Origin: an uncultured Clostridia bacterium
GTDB taxonomy: Bacteria; Bacillota; Clostridia; Peptostreptococcales; Anaerovoracaceae
Reading direction: 5' to 3'
NCBI GenBank assembly: GCA_937889655.1
Contig: CALBZG010000202.1
Coordinates: 1-14,714 of the forward strand
DNA length: 14,714 nt
Shown: positions 5,174-12,999 of the stretch, piece by piece
How positions within the stretch are numbered: the stretch's first letter is position 1
Layout: every line of letters begins with the position of its first letter
Translations under genes and position numbers: made by a program
Notes under the pieces: generated by a model
The model's input: the letters and a program-made list of their open reading frames with translations, nothing else
Told to the model about the DNA's origin: nothing
The model's database searches: none

Positions 5174-6076
5174 TTGAAGGCATCTCTTACTAAAGAGCAA
5201 TTTCTTATTATAGCAGCCTTTGCTGCTATTTATTTTATATGGGGCTCTACCTATGTTGTCATAAAAATAGGTATAGCTCAGTTTCCTCCGCTGCTTTTTT
5301 CAGGCACCAGATTTACTCTGACAGGCATCATTTTATTGATTTATGCTTTGATCAAAGGCCATTCTCTTCCAAGCAACAAAAAAGATTTGATCCATCATGC
5401 CTCCGTTGGTGTTTTATTGCTGTTTGGCGGCAATGGTTTGCTGGCTTATGGGGTCCAGTGGCTGGATTCAGGCATTGCCTCCCTATTGATCGCATGTGTT
5501 CCGCTTTTTATGGCCCTCATAGAATTCTTTGTTCTAAAAAACGACAAGCTGCATTTTATGGGGTGGCTTGGTCTATTTATTGGATTTTTCGGTGTTGCTC
5601 TGCTTGTTATTCCCGGTAGCGATAGTACTTCTATTAACGCTTTAGGTTTTATGGTTGTCATACTTGCCGCCTTTTTATGGGCATGTGGCTCAGTATATTC
5701 AAAGACTTTTGTGTATAGCGGTTCAATGGTGGGCGGCGTAACTGTCCAGATGCTTGCCGGCGGGATCGCTCTTTTAATTTTCGGTGTTTCACAAGGTGAT
5801 CTTTCAAAGCTTTCTGTCGATTCAGGCAGTTTGTTAGCGATCCTTTATTTAATTGTATTCGGATCGCTGATTGGATATTTTTCCTATTTATTCCTGCTGC
5901 AAAAATGTTCTGCGGCAAGGGTCGGGACCTATGCTTACGTAAATCCCCCGATTGCAATAATTCTTGGGAATCTGATTCTCAAGGAGCCCCTAACCGCTGA
6001 TATCATTTTTTCCGGTCTTGTTATATTGCTGGGTGTACTCCTAGTCCAAGCCTCAAAATATAAAAAGCATTTTTAA
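5174..6076 (+). CDS. EamA/DMT family transporter (10 TMS)
   Basis: A 300-residue drug/metabolite transporter superfamily protein in the cytoplasmic membrane, made of two EamA repeats of five helices each. The first repeat opens with IYFIWGSTYVVIKIGI and includes the SGTRF segment and LAYGVQWLDSGIASLL. The second opens with ALGFMVVILAAFLWACGSVYSKT and ends in ARVGTYAYVNPPIAIILGNLILKEPL, typical of the YedA/RhaT-like subgroup. Such proteins export amino acids, metabolites or drugs; the substrate is unknown here. The start is TTG at 5174 with GGAG at 5163-5166, spacing 7. The stop TAA (6074-6076) overlaps the stop of the convergent LarA-family gene, and no terminator fits between them. Confidence 0.9.
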   Translation: MKASLTKEQFLIIAAFAAIYFIWGSTYVVIKIGIAQFPPLLFSGTRFTLTGIILLIYALIKGHSLPSNKKDLIHHASVGVLLLFGGNGLLAYGVQWLDSGIASLLIACVPLFMALIEFFVLKNDKLHFMGWLGLFIGFFGVALLVIPGSDSTSINALGFMVVILAAFLWACGSVYSKTFVYSGSMVGGVTVQMLAGGIALLIFGVSQGDLSKLSVDSGSLLAILYLIVFGSLIGYFSYLFLLQKCSAARVGTYAYVNPPIAIILGNLILKEPLTADIIFSGLVILLGVLLVQASKYKKHF

Positions 6077-7320
6077 TGATATCTTGCTAATGTTGATCCG
6101 GCAGCAGGCATTATCATGATCTGTGATCCGTCCCCCAGTTCCGTCAATGCTGCATCGATAGCCTCTTGTACCGTTTTAAATGGCATTAAATGAATTCTTC
6201 TTATTAAATCATCTTCTAAATCCGACACCATATAAATCTTCGCTTTCTGCAAAACCATAGCTATCGCTGCTGCTTTGTGCCCGCCCAACTTGAAATTTTC
6301 TTGTATTTCTTTTATCATTTCATGGGGTTCCTTACTAAGCATCCACTCTTCAAAAGTGCTTTCACCAAATTTTTCTTTGGCCGAGGCTACCAGTAAAATG
6401 ATCCCGCCATCTTTAACCGCTTGTTTCGCATTGTCCAGTCCCTTTTGCGCTTGATAAAGATTTATATCCTTTGGAAATCCACCCGGAGACACGATCACGA
6501 TATCCGCTTGTTTCTCTAATTGTATTCCGTATAATTCATCCAATACTTTGCAGCCTTCTCTATGGGCTTTAAGATAGTGTCCGGCTACGGTTTTTACGAT
6601 CTCCTTTTTGCTGTTTAAGATGACATTGACAATAAAGTCTATATGGATGTACTCTCCGGCTTCGTCGATATCCTGCCTTACAGGATTTGTTTCAAGGTTC
6701 CCAGCATAAGCTTCCTTTTTCACCATATTTGAATGGTTCGCCTGGATCGCAGCATGGCTCGACACCCCCGGCATCAATGCTTTTGCACCACCTGAATAGC
6801 CCGCAAAATAATGATATTCTATGTTGCCCATGCAAATGATTCTATCTGCCTTTGCTACCGGTTCAAATATGTCTACCGGAGTTCCATTTTTGCATTTCCC
6901 CAAGTTTATACATCTGTTCATATCACTGTCCATGATATTTACATCACTATTGTATACCACTTCTCCAACCAAGGCCTTTTTTTCTTCTTCCGTATGACCT
7001 CTATGACTTCCAAGAGCCATTACGATGGTGATGTCCTTTTCTTGTACTTCCGCCAGCTTCAATTCATTGATCACCGCCGGAAGAACTTCTTTGCTGGGCA
7101 TCGGCCTTGTTATGTCGCTTGTTACAATTACTATTTTTTCTCCGGGTTTTACGATATCTTTCAGTCGTTTTGTTCCTATTGGGTTTTCCAGTGCTCTTTT
7201 TACTTCTTCTTCACCTTTTAGTTCAAATTCAATTTCATTTGGAAGTAATGAACACATGTAGTTTTTTTCTTCTATTTCAAATTCCACATGGTCTTTCCCA
7301 TATTTTAATTCAAACTTCAA
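6073..7320 (-). CDS. LarA-family protein (nickel-pincer-nucleotide-dependent racemase/epimerase homologue)
   Basis: A 415-residue protein matching lactate racemase LarA in length and signatures. These include TSDITRPMP near residue 70; ALGSHRGHT with His106; and YHYFAGYSGGAKALMPGVSSHAAIQANH around 169-196. By comparison with Lactiplantibacillus plantarum LarA, His106, His170, Lys180 and His196 correspond to its His108, His174, Lys184 (covalent cofactor site) and His200 (nickel ligand). The residues for NPN cofactor use are therefore intact. LarA homologues isomerise various 2-hydroxy acids, so lactate is not certain as substrate. I prefer TTG 7320, behind GGGGGTG with 5 bases between; it puts the family N terminus KFELKYG at residue 2. 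A longer frame from TTG 7377 has no ribosome site. No larB, larC or larE is in the window. Confidence 0.88.
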   Translation of the reverse strand: MKFELKYGKDHVEFEIEEKNYMCSLLPNEIEFELKGEEEVKRALENPIGTKRLKDIVKPGEKIVIVTSDITRPMPSKEVLPAVINELKLAEVQEKDITIVMALGSHRGHTEEEKKALVGEVVYNSDVNIMDSDMNRCINLGKCKNGTPVDIFEPVAKADRIICMGNIEYHYFAGYSGGAKALMPGVSSHAAIQANHSNMVKKEAYAGNLETNPVRQDIDEAGEYIHIDFIVNVILNSKKEIVKTVAGHYLKAHREGCKVLDELYGIQLEKQADIVIVSPGGFPKDINLYQAQKGLDNAKQAVKDGGIILLVASAKEKFGESTFEEWMLSKEPHEMIKEIQENFKLGGHKAAAIAMVLQKAKIYMVSDLEDDLIRRIHLMPFKTVQEAIDAALTELGDGSQIMIMPAAGSTLARYH

Positions 7321-7360
7321 TTTAACACCCCCGCTGCTATCACTGCTGCGCCAGCTCCAT

Positions 7361-9241
7361 TCAGGCCAGCCAACCAATGCTCAATTCATGGAGCTTTGCT
7401 TCCGACGGCACACCGTCTTCACCATAGCCTCTGATTTTATACATTTTCACCAGTAAATCGTCATACTCTTGTCTATCAACCTTAAAAGATGGTGCTTTGA
7501 TGTTTACCAGCGGCAAAAAATGCTTTGGCGACGGGAAATCATCTTCTTTGGTCATTCCGCAGGCAATATTGAACATCCTGCCCATGGCAATAGCCCTTTC
7601 TCCTGCTTTGAGTATTTCATCAAGACTGGTATTCCAGCCGGTAGCTGCACGCAATAAATCAACCACTGTTTGCGCTGAAACTGCACCCCTTGGCATCACA
7701 GCCAGAATACAGACTCCGGCACTATTCATAAAGCTGGTCCACTCTGACAGGGCCTTGAATACTCGTGCTTTTTCCCAGCCAAAATCCAATGTATCCACAG
7801 GCTGTGAAACTCCGATCGCCGATAATTCATCAACAATGGCACCTGCTTTTGCAAGCATCTGGTCATGGATCACATACATATGATCAGGTCCATTTTCGGC
7901 TGAACCATAAGCAAGTATAAGACCGGCTTTTGTTCTGCCGTCCAAGGATGCAGTTTCCTGCTTTTTGCTGGTCATAACAAGCAGTTCGCTTCCCCTGCCT
8001 ATTTTTTCTGCGACCCGGAAGCTTCCTTCTGCAAGCAGATCACCAAAGCCTTCTCTTTTAGCTATCATTTCTATCAGTTTATAAATTACTGCGCTGTCTC
8101 CAAAATTCACTTCTATGCCGCCGGTATCCTCTGATGTCAAAATCCCCTTCTGGAAGCATTCCATCACAAAAGAGATGGTCAATGCAGCCGTTATTGTATC
8201 GATGCCATAACGGTTGCATAGTTCATTGGCTTTTGATACGATCTTTAAATCATTGCAGCCGCAAATGCAGCTGAATCCGGCGATCGTCTCATATTCCGGC
8301 CCGCCAAACTTAGGATCTACTCGACAATTTTCCTCATCTATTTCAACAACTCTTTTGCATTTCAGTGCACAAGCATAACAGCCTTCTCTTTTCTTGAGGA
8401 GTGTCTCCACCAATTTCTGTCCTGTTATTTGCTCCGCATCTTCAAACTCGCCTATCTGAAAATTATATGAAGGTAAATACCCTTGAAGGCTCAAAGCTGC
8501 AACCGCTCCCGAGGTTCCGTAGTCATAAAGACCCCGGCTCTGGGGGTGCTCCATCATGATACTTAAAAAATCTTTGCTGATTCTATGTATAGCCTCAGGG
8601 TCATGAAACTCTATTTTACCGGTGCCGGAAACTGCGATGGCTCTTAGGTTTTTAGAACCCATTACCGCCCCCATGCCGTTTCTTCCGTTGTAATGCTTCA
8701 AATTGTTGGTAATGCACGCATATCGTACAAGCTTTTCTCCGCCCGGACCGATCTGTGCAACTATCGCATGAGGATTCTTGAGTTCAGTTCTGATCATCTC
8801 TTGCACTTCACCGGTTTCTTTTCCCCATAGATGCTGCGCATCTTTTATTTCTACTTGCTGATCTCGAATGCTGATATATACCGGTTTTTCCGACTTGCCT
8901 TCAACGATAATCGCATCGAAACCCGCTTTTTTCAGTTCCGGTCCCCAAAAGCCCCCTGCTTCTGATTGTCCGAATCCGTCTATCAACGGTGATTTTGCGC
9001 CAACTGTATATCTGGGCATGCCTGCCATAGGAAGTCCGGTCATGACCCCTGTCGCAAATATCAATTTATTATTTTCATCAAGTCCATCAATTTTGGGGTC
9101 AATTTCTTTGAGAAGATAGTACGCGATAATTGCTTTGCCGCCCATGTAAGTCCTGTAAAATTGGTCATCTTGTTGTTCCACCGATATTTTTTTATCGGTA
9201 AGGTTTATTCTCAGTATATTCCCCGTGTAACCAAATGCCAT
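7361..9241 (-). CDS. Aldehyde ferredoxin oxidoreductase family protein (tungsten/molybdenum bis-pterin enzyme)
   Basis: A 626-residue cytoplasmic enzyme of the AOR family, which oxidises aldehydes to acids with ferredoxin, or runs in reverse. Domain 1 (about residues 1-210) begins GYTGNILRINLT and ends with the pterin-binding stretch GRNGMGAVMGSKNLRAIAV. The [4Fe-4S] cluster ligands are Cys288, Cys291 and Cys295 (CYACALKC), plus Cys511 in NSAGVC. GPEYET (315-320) and GPDH (451-454) are near the metal site in known structures. The middle segment reads SLDGRTKAGLILAYGSAENG, where classical AORs have HDPRG and a SNRGADH-like motif, so it belongs to a divergent subgroup and the substrate is open. 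Start ATG 9241, GGGAGG at 9249-9254, spacing 7. It follows the MoaD-like gene by 21 bases and precedes the LarA-family gene. Confidence 0.93.
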   Translation of the reverse strand: MAFGYTGNILRINLTDKKISVEQQDDQFYRTYMGGKAIIAYYLLKEIDPKIDGLDENNKLIFATGVMTGLPMAGMPRYTVGAKSPLIDGFGQSEAGGFWGPELKKAGFDAIIVEGKSEKPVYISIRDQQVEIKDAQHLWGKETGEVQEMIRTELKNPHAIVAQIGPGGEKLVRYACITNNLKHYNGRNGMGAVMGSKNLRAIAVSGTGKIEFHDPEAIHRISKDFLSIMMEHPQSRGLYDYGTSGAVAALSLQGYLPSYNFQIGEFEDAEQITGQKLVETLLKKREGCYACALKCKRVVEIDEENCRVDPKFGGPEYETIAGFSCICGCNDLKIVSKANELCNRYGIDTITAALTISFVMECFQKGILTSEDTGGIEVNFGDSAVIYKLIEMIAKREGFGDLLAEGSFRVAEKIGRGSELLVMTSKKQETASLDGRTKAGLILAYGSAENGPDHMYVIHDQMLAKAGAIVDELSAIGVSQPVDTLDFGWEKARVFKALSEWTSFMNSAGVCILAVMPRGAVSAQTVVDLLRAATGWNTSLDEILKAGERAIAMGRMFNIACGMTKEDDFPSPKHFLPLVNIKAPSFKVDRQEYDDLLVKMYKIRGYGEDGVPSEAKLHELSIGWLA

Positions 9242-9262
9242 AAAACAACCTCCCTCTCATTT

Positions 9263-9496
9263 TCAACCGCCGCCAAAAACCGGATATATTTCTATAAAAT
9301 CTCCATCCTTGCAGATGGCATTGTAATCATTTTCAACGACACCATTGATGGTTACAACAGACAGATACGAATCGTCTTTTAATAGACGCTGAATGATATC
9401 AATGATTTTCAAGCTTTCTACTGGCTGGAACTCTACAATACCGGTATCATTCCCGGATTTAAATATCAGATATCCATGAAGCCTCACCTTAATCAT
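9263..9496 (-). CDS. MoaD/ThiS-like ubiquitin-fold sulfur carrier with C-terminal GGG
   Basis: A 77-residue beta-grasp protein ending ...IYPVFGGG. It is the size and form of molybdopterin synthase small subunit MoaD, in which the C-terminal glycine becomes a thiocarboxylate and donates sulfur to the pterin. Position directly upstream of the aldehyde oxidoreductase makes a dedicated role in tungstopterin synthesis likely; I infer this from context. Start ATG 9496, with AAGGAG at 9506-9511, spacing 9. A longer reading to 9532 would place the ribosome site inside the gene. A strong promoter lies about 60 bases upstream, so this is the first gene of the operon. ThiS for thiamine synthesis is a less likely alternative. 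Confidence 0.87.
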   Translation of the reverse strand: MIKVRLHGYLIFKSGNDTGIVEFQPVESLKIIDIIQRLLKDDSYLSVVTINGVVENDYNAICKDGDFIEIYPVFGGG

Positions 9497-9554
9497 CAGA
9501 CCCATCTCCTTACGACCAAATTCTTCGTGCAACCGCTTTCAATCACTATATATT

Positions 9555-9563
9555 ATTATACCA
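9555..9563 (-). promoter_or_regulatory. Extended -10 promoter of the moaD-like/AOR/larA operon
   Basis: On the minus strand the sequence is TGGTATAAT: a perfect -10 hexamer with the TGn extension. No good -35 lies 16-18 bases upstream; TTTACC is only 14 bases away. This is the usual pattern for extended -10 promoters or for promoters that need an activator. The start codon is 58 bases downstream of the -10. Confidence 0.65.
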
Positions 9564-9666
9564 TAGGGTGTGCCGGTAAACTAAATTTTAGCGTCAGCGC
9601 CCCGTTGTTTGCATAAGCCATTACGAATCGGCCGGTATATAGCAATTCATCACGATCGGTAGACTG

Positions 9667-9685
9667 AAATTGGTGATCACAATTT
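9667..9685. promoter_or_regulatory. Quasi-palindrome around GTGATCAC
   Basis: GTGATCAC (9673-9680) is a perfect 8-bp palindrome flanked by AAATTG and AATTT, giving a near-symmetric 19-base site about 105 bases upstream of the -10 of the aldehyde oxidoreductase operon. It could be an operator, but short A/T-flanked palindromes occur by chance. Confidence 0.3.
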
Positions 9686-9733
9686 GATAAAATAGACAGT
9701 CAGCGTAAATCAAATCTTTGCCAACTGTCTATT
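9686..9733 (-). terminator. Long hairpin after glmS, probable operon terminator
   Basis: AATAGACAGT (9691-9700) pairs with ACTGTCTATT (9724-9733). Four more pairs, two of them G-U, extend the stem inward to 14 bp around a 15-base loop. On the minus strand the downstream arm runs into CTATTTTATCAAATT, a partial U-tract. A smaller stem, TGTTCC/GGAACA at 9738-9760, lies between it and the glmS stop. Together they end the cdaA-cdaR-glmM-glmS transcript. Confidence 0.65.
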
Positions 9734-9783
9734 ATAATGTTCCTTAACGTTTTCGGAACAATTATCTATATTCCGCTCTCTCT

Positions 9784-11613
9784 TTATTCCACTGTCACGC
9801 TTTTTGCAAGATTCTTCGGCTTGTCGATATCGCAGCCTCGTTCCTTGGCGATATAGTAAGCAAGCAGCTGTAAAGGCACCACCGATAGCAAAGGGGTGAT
9901 CTCGTCCATGCAATCAGGGATGAAAATCACTTCATCAGCCTGTTTCATGATCTCCCTGTTGTTTTCCTTGGCAACCCCCAGAACCCAGGCACCCCTAGCC
10001 TTGACTTCCTGTATGTTGGACAGCATTTTTTCATACAGCTTATCCTGAGTAGCCAACGCCACTACCAATGTTCCCTGCTCGATCAAAGCGATGGTTCCAT
10101 GCTTCAGTTCCCCAGCGGCTATGGCAAAAGAATTGATATAGGAGATTTCTTTCAGCTTGAGAGAACCTTCGAAAGAAACGCCCACATCCGGTCCTCGCCC
10201 GATAAAAAACACTTGCTCCCTCTTATAAATACTCTTGGCGATATTTCTGATTTTATGTTCATCTTTCAAAACCAGGGAAAGTTTGTCCGGTATCGCTTTC
10301 AGTTCTTGTATGAAATGCCTGTAATAGTCCAAATCGATGGTTCCCTTGGTATGTCCCATGTAAAGCCCTATCAGGAACATGCACATCACCTGAGTGGTAT
10401 AGGCTTTAGTGGACGCTACTGCTATTTCCGGTCCGGCCCATGTATAAAACACATCGTCTGACTCCCTGGCTACCGAGCTTCCCACTACATTCACCACCGA
10501 GAGCACTCTTGCCCCCTTGCTTTTAGCCTCTCTCAGGGCAGCCAGAGTATCCAGGGTCTCTCCTGATTGGCTGACGGCAATGAATAAGGTGTTTTCATCA
10601 ACGAAAGGATCCCGGTATCTGAACTCGCTGGCCACTTCCACCTCCACGGGGATCCTGGCCATCTTTTCTATTGCGAATTTCCCCATGAGCCCCGCGTGAT
10701 ATGCTGTACCGCAGGCTACGATATATACTTTGTTGAAGTTCATGATGTCTTCTTTTGTCATCTTGATGCCGTCAAGTTTTATATTGCCATAGGCATCCAA
10801 TCTGCGCTCCAGCGTTTCATGCAGTCCCTTCGGCTGCTCATAGATCTCCTTGAGCATGAAATGATCATATCCGCCTTTTTCGGCTGCATCGGCATCCCAG
10901 GTCACATGAAAAACATCGCGATGCACTTCCTCCCTGGCGGCATTATATATTTTTATGTCGTCTTTCGTTAAGACTACCATTTCGTTGTTTTCAATCAGAT
11001 AGATCTCTCTTACATACTTCAGCAGCGCCGGTATGTCCGATGCGATAAAGTTGCAATTCTGGCCGATCCCCGCGATCAGAGGGGCATCTCTTCTGAATGC
11101 AACGATCTTATCCGGTTCATCGGCGCAGACGATTCCCACTGTAAACGCGCCTCTCATTTTGTCAATAGCCTTGAAAACTGCATCTTCAAGATTTCCGTCG
11201 TAGTAAATGCTTACAAGGTGTGCAATGACCTCAGTGTCCGTCTCTGAATTGAAATGGATACCGTAATCCTTTATGAGCCACTCCTTCAAGTCGACGTAAT
11301 TTTCAATAATCCCGTTATGGACGACTGCAACTGTGCTTTCCATGTTGCAATGCGGATGAGCATTCATATCCGAAGGTGCGCCATGAGTTGCCCATCTGGT
11401 ATGGCCAATGCCTGTGGTCGCTTTGATACTCTCTTTATCAAGGAGCTCTTCAAGATTTGCGATCCTTCCTACAGACTTTCTTATTTCCAGTTTTCCATCC
11501 ATGCAAAGTGCGATGCCCGCCGAATCATAGCCTCTATACTCGAGCTTCTTGAGTCCGTCGATAATGACCTCTTTTGCATCCCCTGTTCCTACATAACCAA
11601 CAATACCGCACAT
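9784..11613 (-). CDS. glmS: Glutamine-fructose-6-phosphate aminotransferase (isomerizing)
   Basis: A 609-residue enzyme making glucosamine-6-phosphate and glutamate from fructose-6-phosphate and glutamine, the first committed step of UDP-GlcNAc synthesis. The N-terminal glutaminase domain starts MCGIVGYVG with nucleophile Cys2 and contains HTRWATHGAPS. Two SIS sugar-isomerase domains follow, with SQSGETLDTL and the tail KNLAKSVTVE. Around the active site KLKE (residues 486-489) and GELKHG (His505) are kept, but the intervening segment is YINSFAIAAG rather than the usual YIHAEAYAAG: Asn494 and Phe496 replace normally conserved His and Glu. Start ATG 11613, AAGGAG 11620-11625, spacing 6. Only 23 bases separate it from glmM, which leaves no room for a glmS ribozyme. 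Confidence 0.97.
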   Translation of the reverse strand: MCGIVGYVGTGDAKEVIIDGLKKLEYRGYDSAGIALCMDGKLEIRKSVGRIANLEELLDKESIKATTGIGHTRWATHGAPSDMNAHPHCNMESTVAVVHNGIIENYVDLKEWLIKDYGIHFNSETDTEVIAHLVSIYYDGNLEDAVFKAIDKMRGAFTVGIVCADEPDKIVAFRRDAPLIAGIGQNCNFIASDIPALLKYVREIYLIENNEMVVLTKDDIKIYNAAREEVHRDVFHVTWDADAAEKGGYDHFMLKEIYEQPKGLHETLERRLDAYGNIKLDGIKMTKEDIMNFNKVYIVACGTAYHAGLMGKFAIEKMARIPVEVEVASEFRYRDPFVDENTLFIAVSQSGETLDTLAALREAKSKGARVLSVVNVVGSSVARESDDVFYTWAGPEIAVASTKAYTTQVMCMFLIGLYMGHTKGTIDLDYYRHFIQELKAIPDKLSLVLKDEHKIRNIAKSIYKREQVFFIGRGPDVGVSFEGSLKLKEISYINSFAIAAGELKHGTIALIEQGTLVVALATQDKLYEKMLSNIQEVKARGAWVLGVAKENNREIMKQADEVIFIPDCMDEITPLLSVVPLQLLAYYIAKERGCDIDKPKNLAKSVTVE

Positions 11614-11636
11614 AAAATTCTCCTTCTACATCGACC

Positions 11637-12986
11637 TCAGCCGAATTTCTTTGTAATTAGAATGGCCAGACTTTCGGCCAGTTCCGTGATTTCGCTGATG
11701 TCGCTTCCTTCGATCATCACTCTTACCAATGGTTCGGTCCCGGAAGGTCTGATCAGCACTCTGCCTTCGCCGGCCATTTTCTGTTCAAGTCTTCTTATTT
11801 CTTTTTGTATCTCTATATCGCGTTCGTATTTTCTTTTGTTTTCTTCTTTGATCGCCGCATTCTTCAATACTTGCGGATAGATGTTTATATCATCAGCGAT
11901 CTCGCTGGGAGGCCTTCCATCGTGCATCACAGCTTTCAAAAGCTGCAAGGCCGACAGGATCCCGTCTCCGGTAGTTGTATAGTTCAGAAAGATGATATGC
12001 CCCGACTGTTCGCCTCCTATGACACATCCTGTTTTGAGCATGCTTTCAAGCACATAGCGATCGCCAACAGCGGTTACGTCACGTTTTACATCCAACTGCT
12101 CGAGGTATTTATGAAATCCGAGGTTGCTCATCACTGTGGCGGTGACTTTGTCATCCACAAGTGCTCCCGTCTCTTTCATCATCCTGGCGCATATGCAGAT
12201 CATTTTGTCTCCATCGATGATCCTTCCTTTTTCATCCACCGCGATCAGCCTGTCGGCGTCCCCATCGAATGCAAAACCCATATCCGCTTTGATTTTCAAT
12301 ACCATTCTCTGCAATTTTTCAGGATGGGTGGATCCGCACCCTGCATTGATATTCAGACCATTCGGATCGTCAGCTATGGCAATGACTTTAGCTCCGAGAT
12401 CTGAAAACACTTTTTTGGCGGCCTGATAAGCGGCTCCGTTGGCGCAATCCAGCACCAGTTTCATCCCCTCCAGGTTTACGTCGATGGTTGATTTCAAAAA
12501 TTCGACATAGTAATCCAATGCTTTTGTATCCGCCTCAACACAGCGCCCCAGACGTTCTCCCGTAACATTGTCGGTGATGTCAATGTCTCTGGCTATGATG
12601 TCCTCGATCTGGTCTTCTATGTCATCATCCAGCTTGAATCCGAATTCATTGAAGAACTTTATCCCATTATACTCAAAGGTATTGTGGGAAGCAGAGATCA
12701 TGACCCCCGCGTCAGCTTGCAAATACTTTACCAAGTAAGCAATGGCCGGGGTTGGCAGGACGCCTACCTTTATTACATTTCCGCCCATGGCCAGAATGCC
12801 TGCTGATAGTGCATCCTCCAGCATATCACCTGATATCCGGGTGTCTTTGCCGATAATGATTATCGGACGCTCTTTGTCCTTGTTTAAAACATAAGTACCG
12901 GCTTTTCCCAGATTAAACGCGAGAATAGGTGTCAGGTCCTTATTGGCTATCCCCCTGACACCGTCCGTTCCAAAAAGTCTGCTCAT
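11637..12986 (-). CDS. glmM: Phosphoglucosamine mutase
   Basis: A 449-residue enzyme converting glucosamine-6-phosphate to glucosamine-1-phosphate. It starts with MSRLFGTDGVRGIAN. The catalytic phosphoserine is Ser100 in ISASHNTFEYNGIKFF, where Thr stands in the place usually held by Pro in ASHNP. The Mg-binding loop is DGDADR at 241-246 and the phosphate-binding loop is IRPSGTEPLVRVMIEG near 411-426. Four alpha-D-phosphohexomutase domains are complete. Start ATG 12986, AAGGAG 12993-12998, spacing 6. The stop of cdaR is 13 bases upstream, so the genes are cotranscribed. In Bacillus subtilis and Lactococcus lactis GlmM also binds and inhibits CdaA (established knowledge), which gives the cluster a regulatory logic. 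Confidence 0.97.
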   Translation of the reverse strand: MSRLFGTDGVRGIANKDLTPILAFNLGKAGTYVLNKDKERPIIIIGKDTRISGDMLEDALSAGILAMGGNVIKVGVLPTPAIAYLVKYLQADAGVMISASHNTFEYNGIKFFNEFGFKLDDDIEDQIEDIIARDIDITDNVTGERLGRCVEADTKALDYYVEFLKSTIDVNLEGMKLVLDCANGAAYQAAKKVFSDLGAKVIAIADDPNGLNINAGCGSTHPEKLQRMVLKIKADMGFAFDGDADRLIAVDEKGRIIDGDKMICICARMMKETGALVDDKVTATVMSNLGFHKYLEQLDVKRDVTAVGDRYVLESMLKTGCVIGGEQSGHIIFLNYTTTGDGILSALQLLKAVMHDGRPPSEIADDINIYPQVLKNAAIKEENKRKYERDIEIQKEIRRLEQKMAGEGRVLIRPSGTEPLVRVMIEGSDISEITELAESLAILITKKFG

Positions 12987-12999
12987 TTATTTCTCCTTG

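Noticed and set aside
7321..7377. TTG at 7377 as the LarA-family start
   Set aside because: It has no ribosome site, overlaps the upstream gene and adds a Trp/Ser-rich segment not expected in the family; TTG 7320 has GGGGGTG in front of it.
9533..9783. Small gene or structured RNA gene between glmS and the moaD-like gene
   Set aside because: The stretch holds a terminator, a short palindrome and a promoter, but no ORF with a ribosome site and no recognisable RNA family.
11254..11880. Plus-strand frame of 208 codons spanning the glmM/glmS junction
   Set aside because: It is antisense to two highly conserved housekeeping genes and has no ribosome site.
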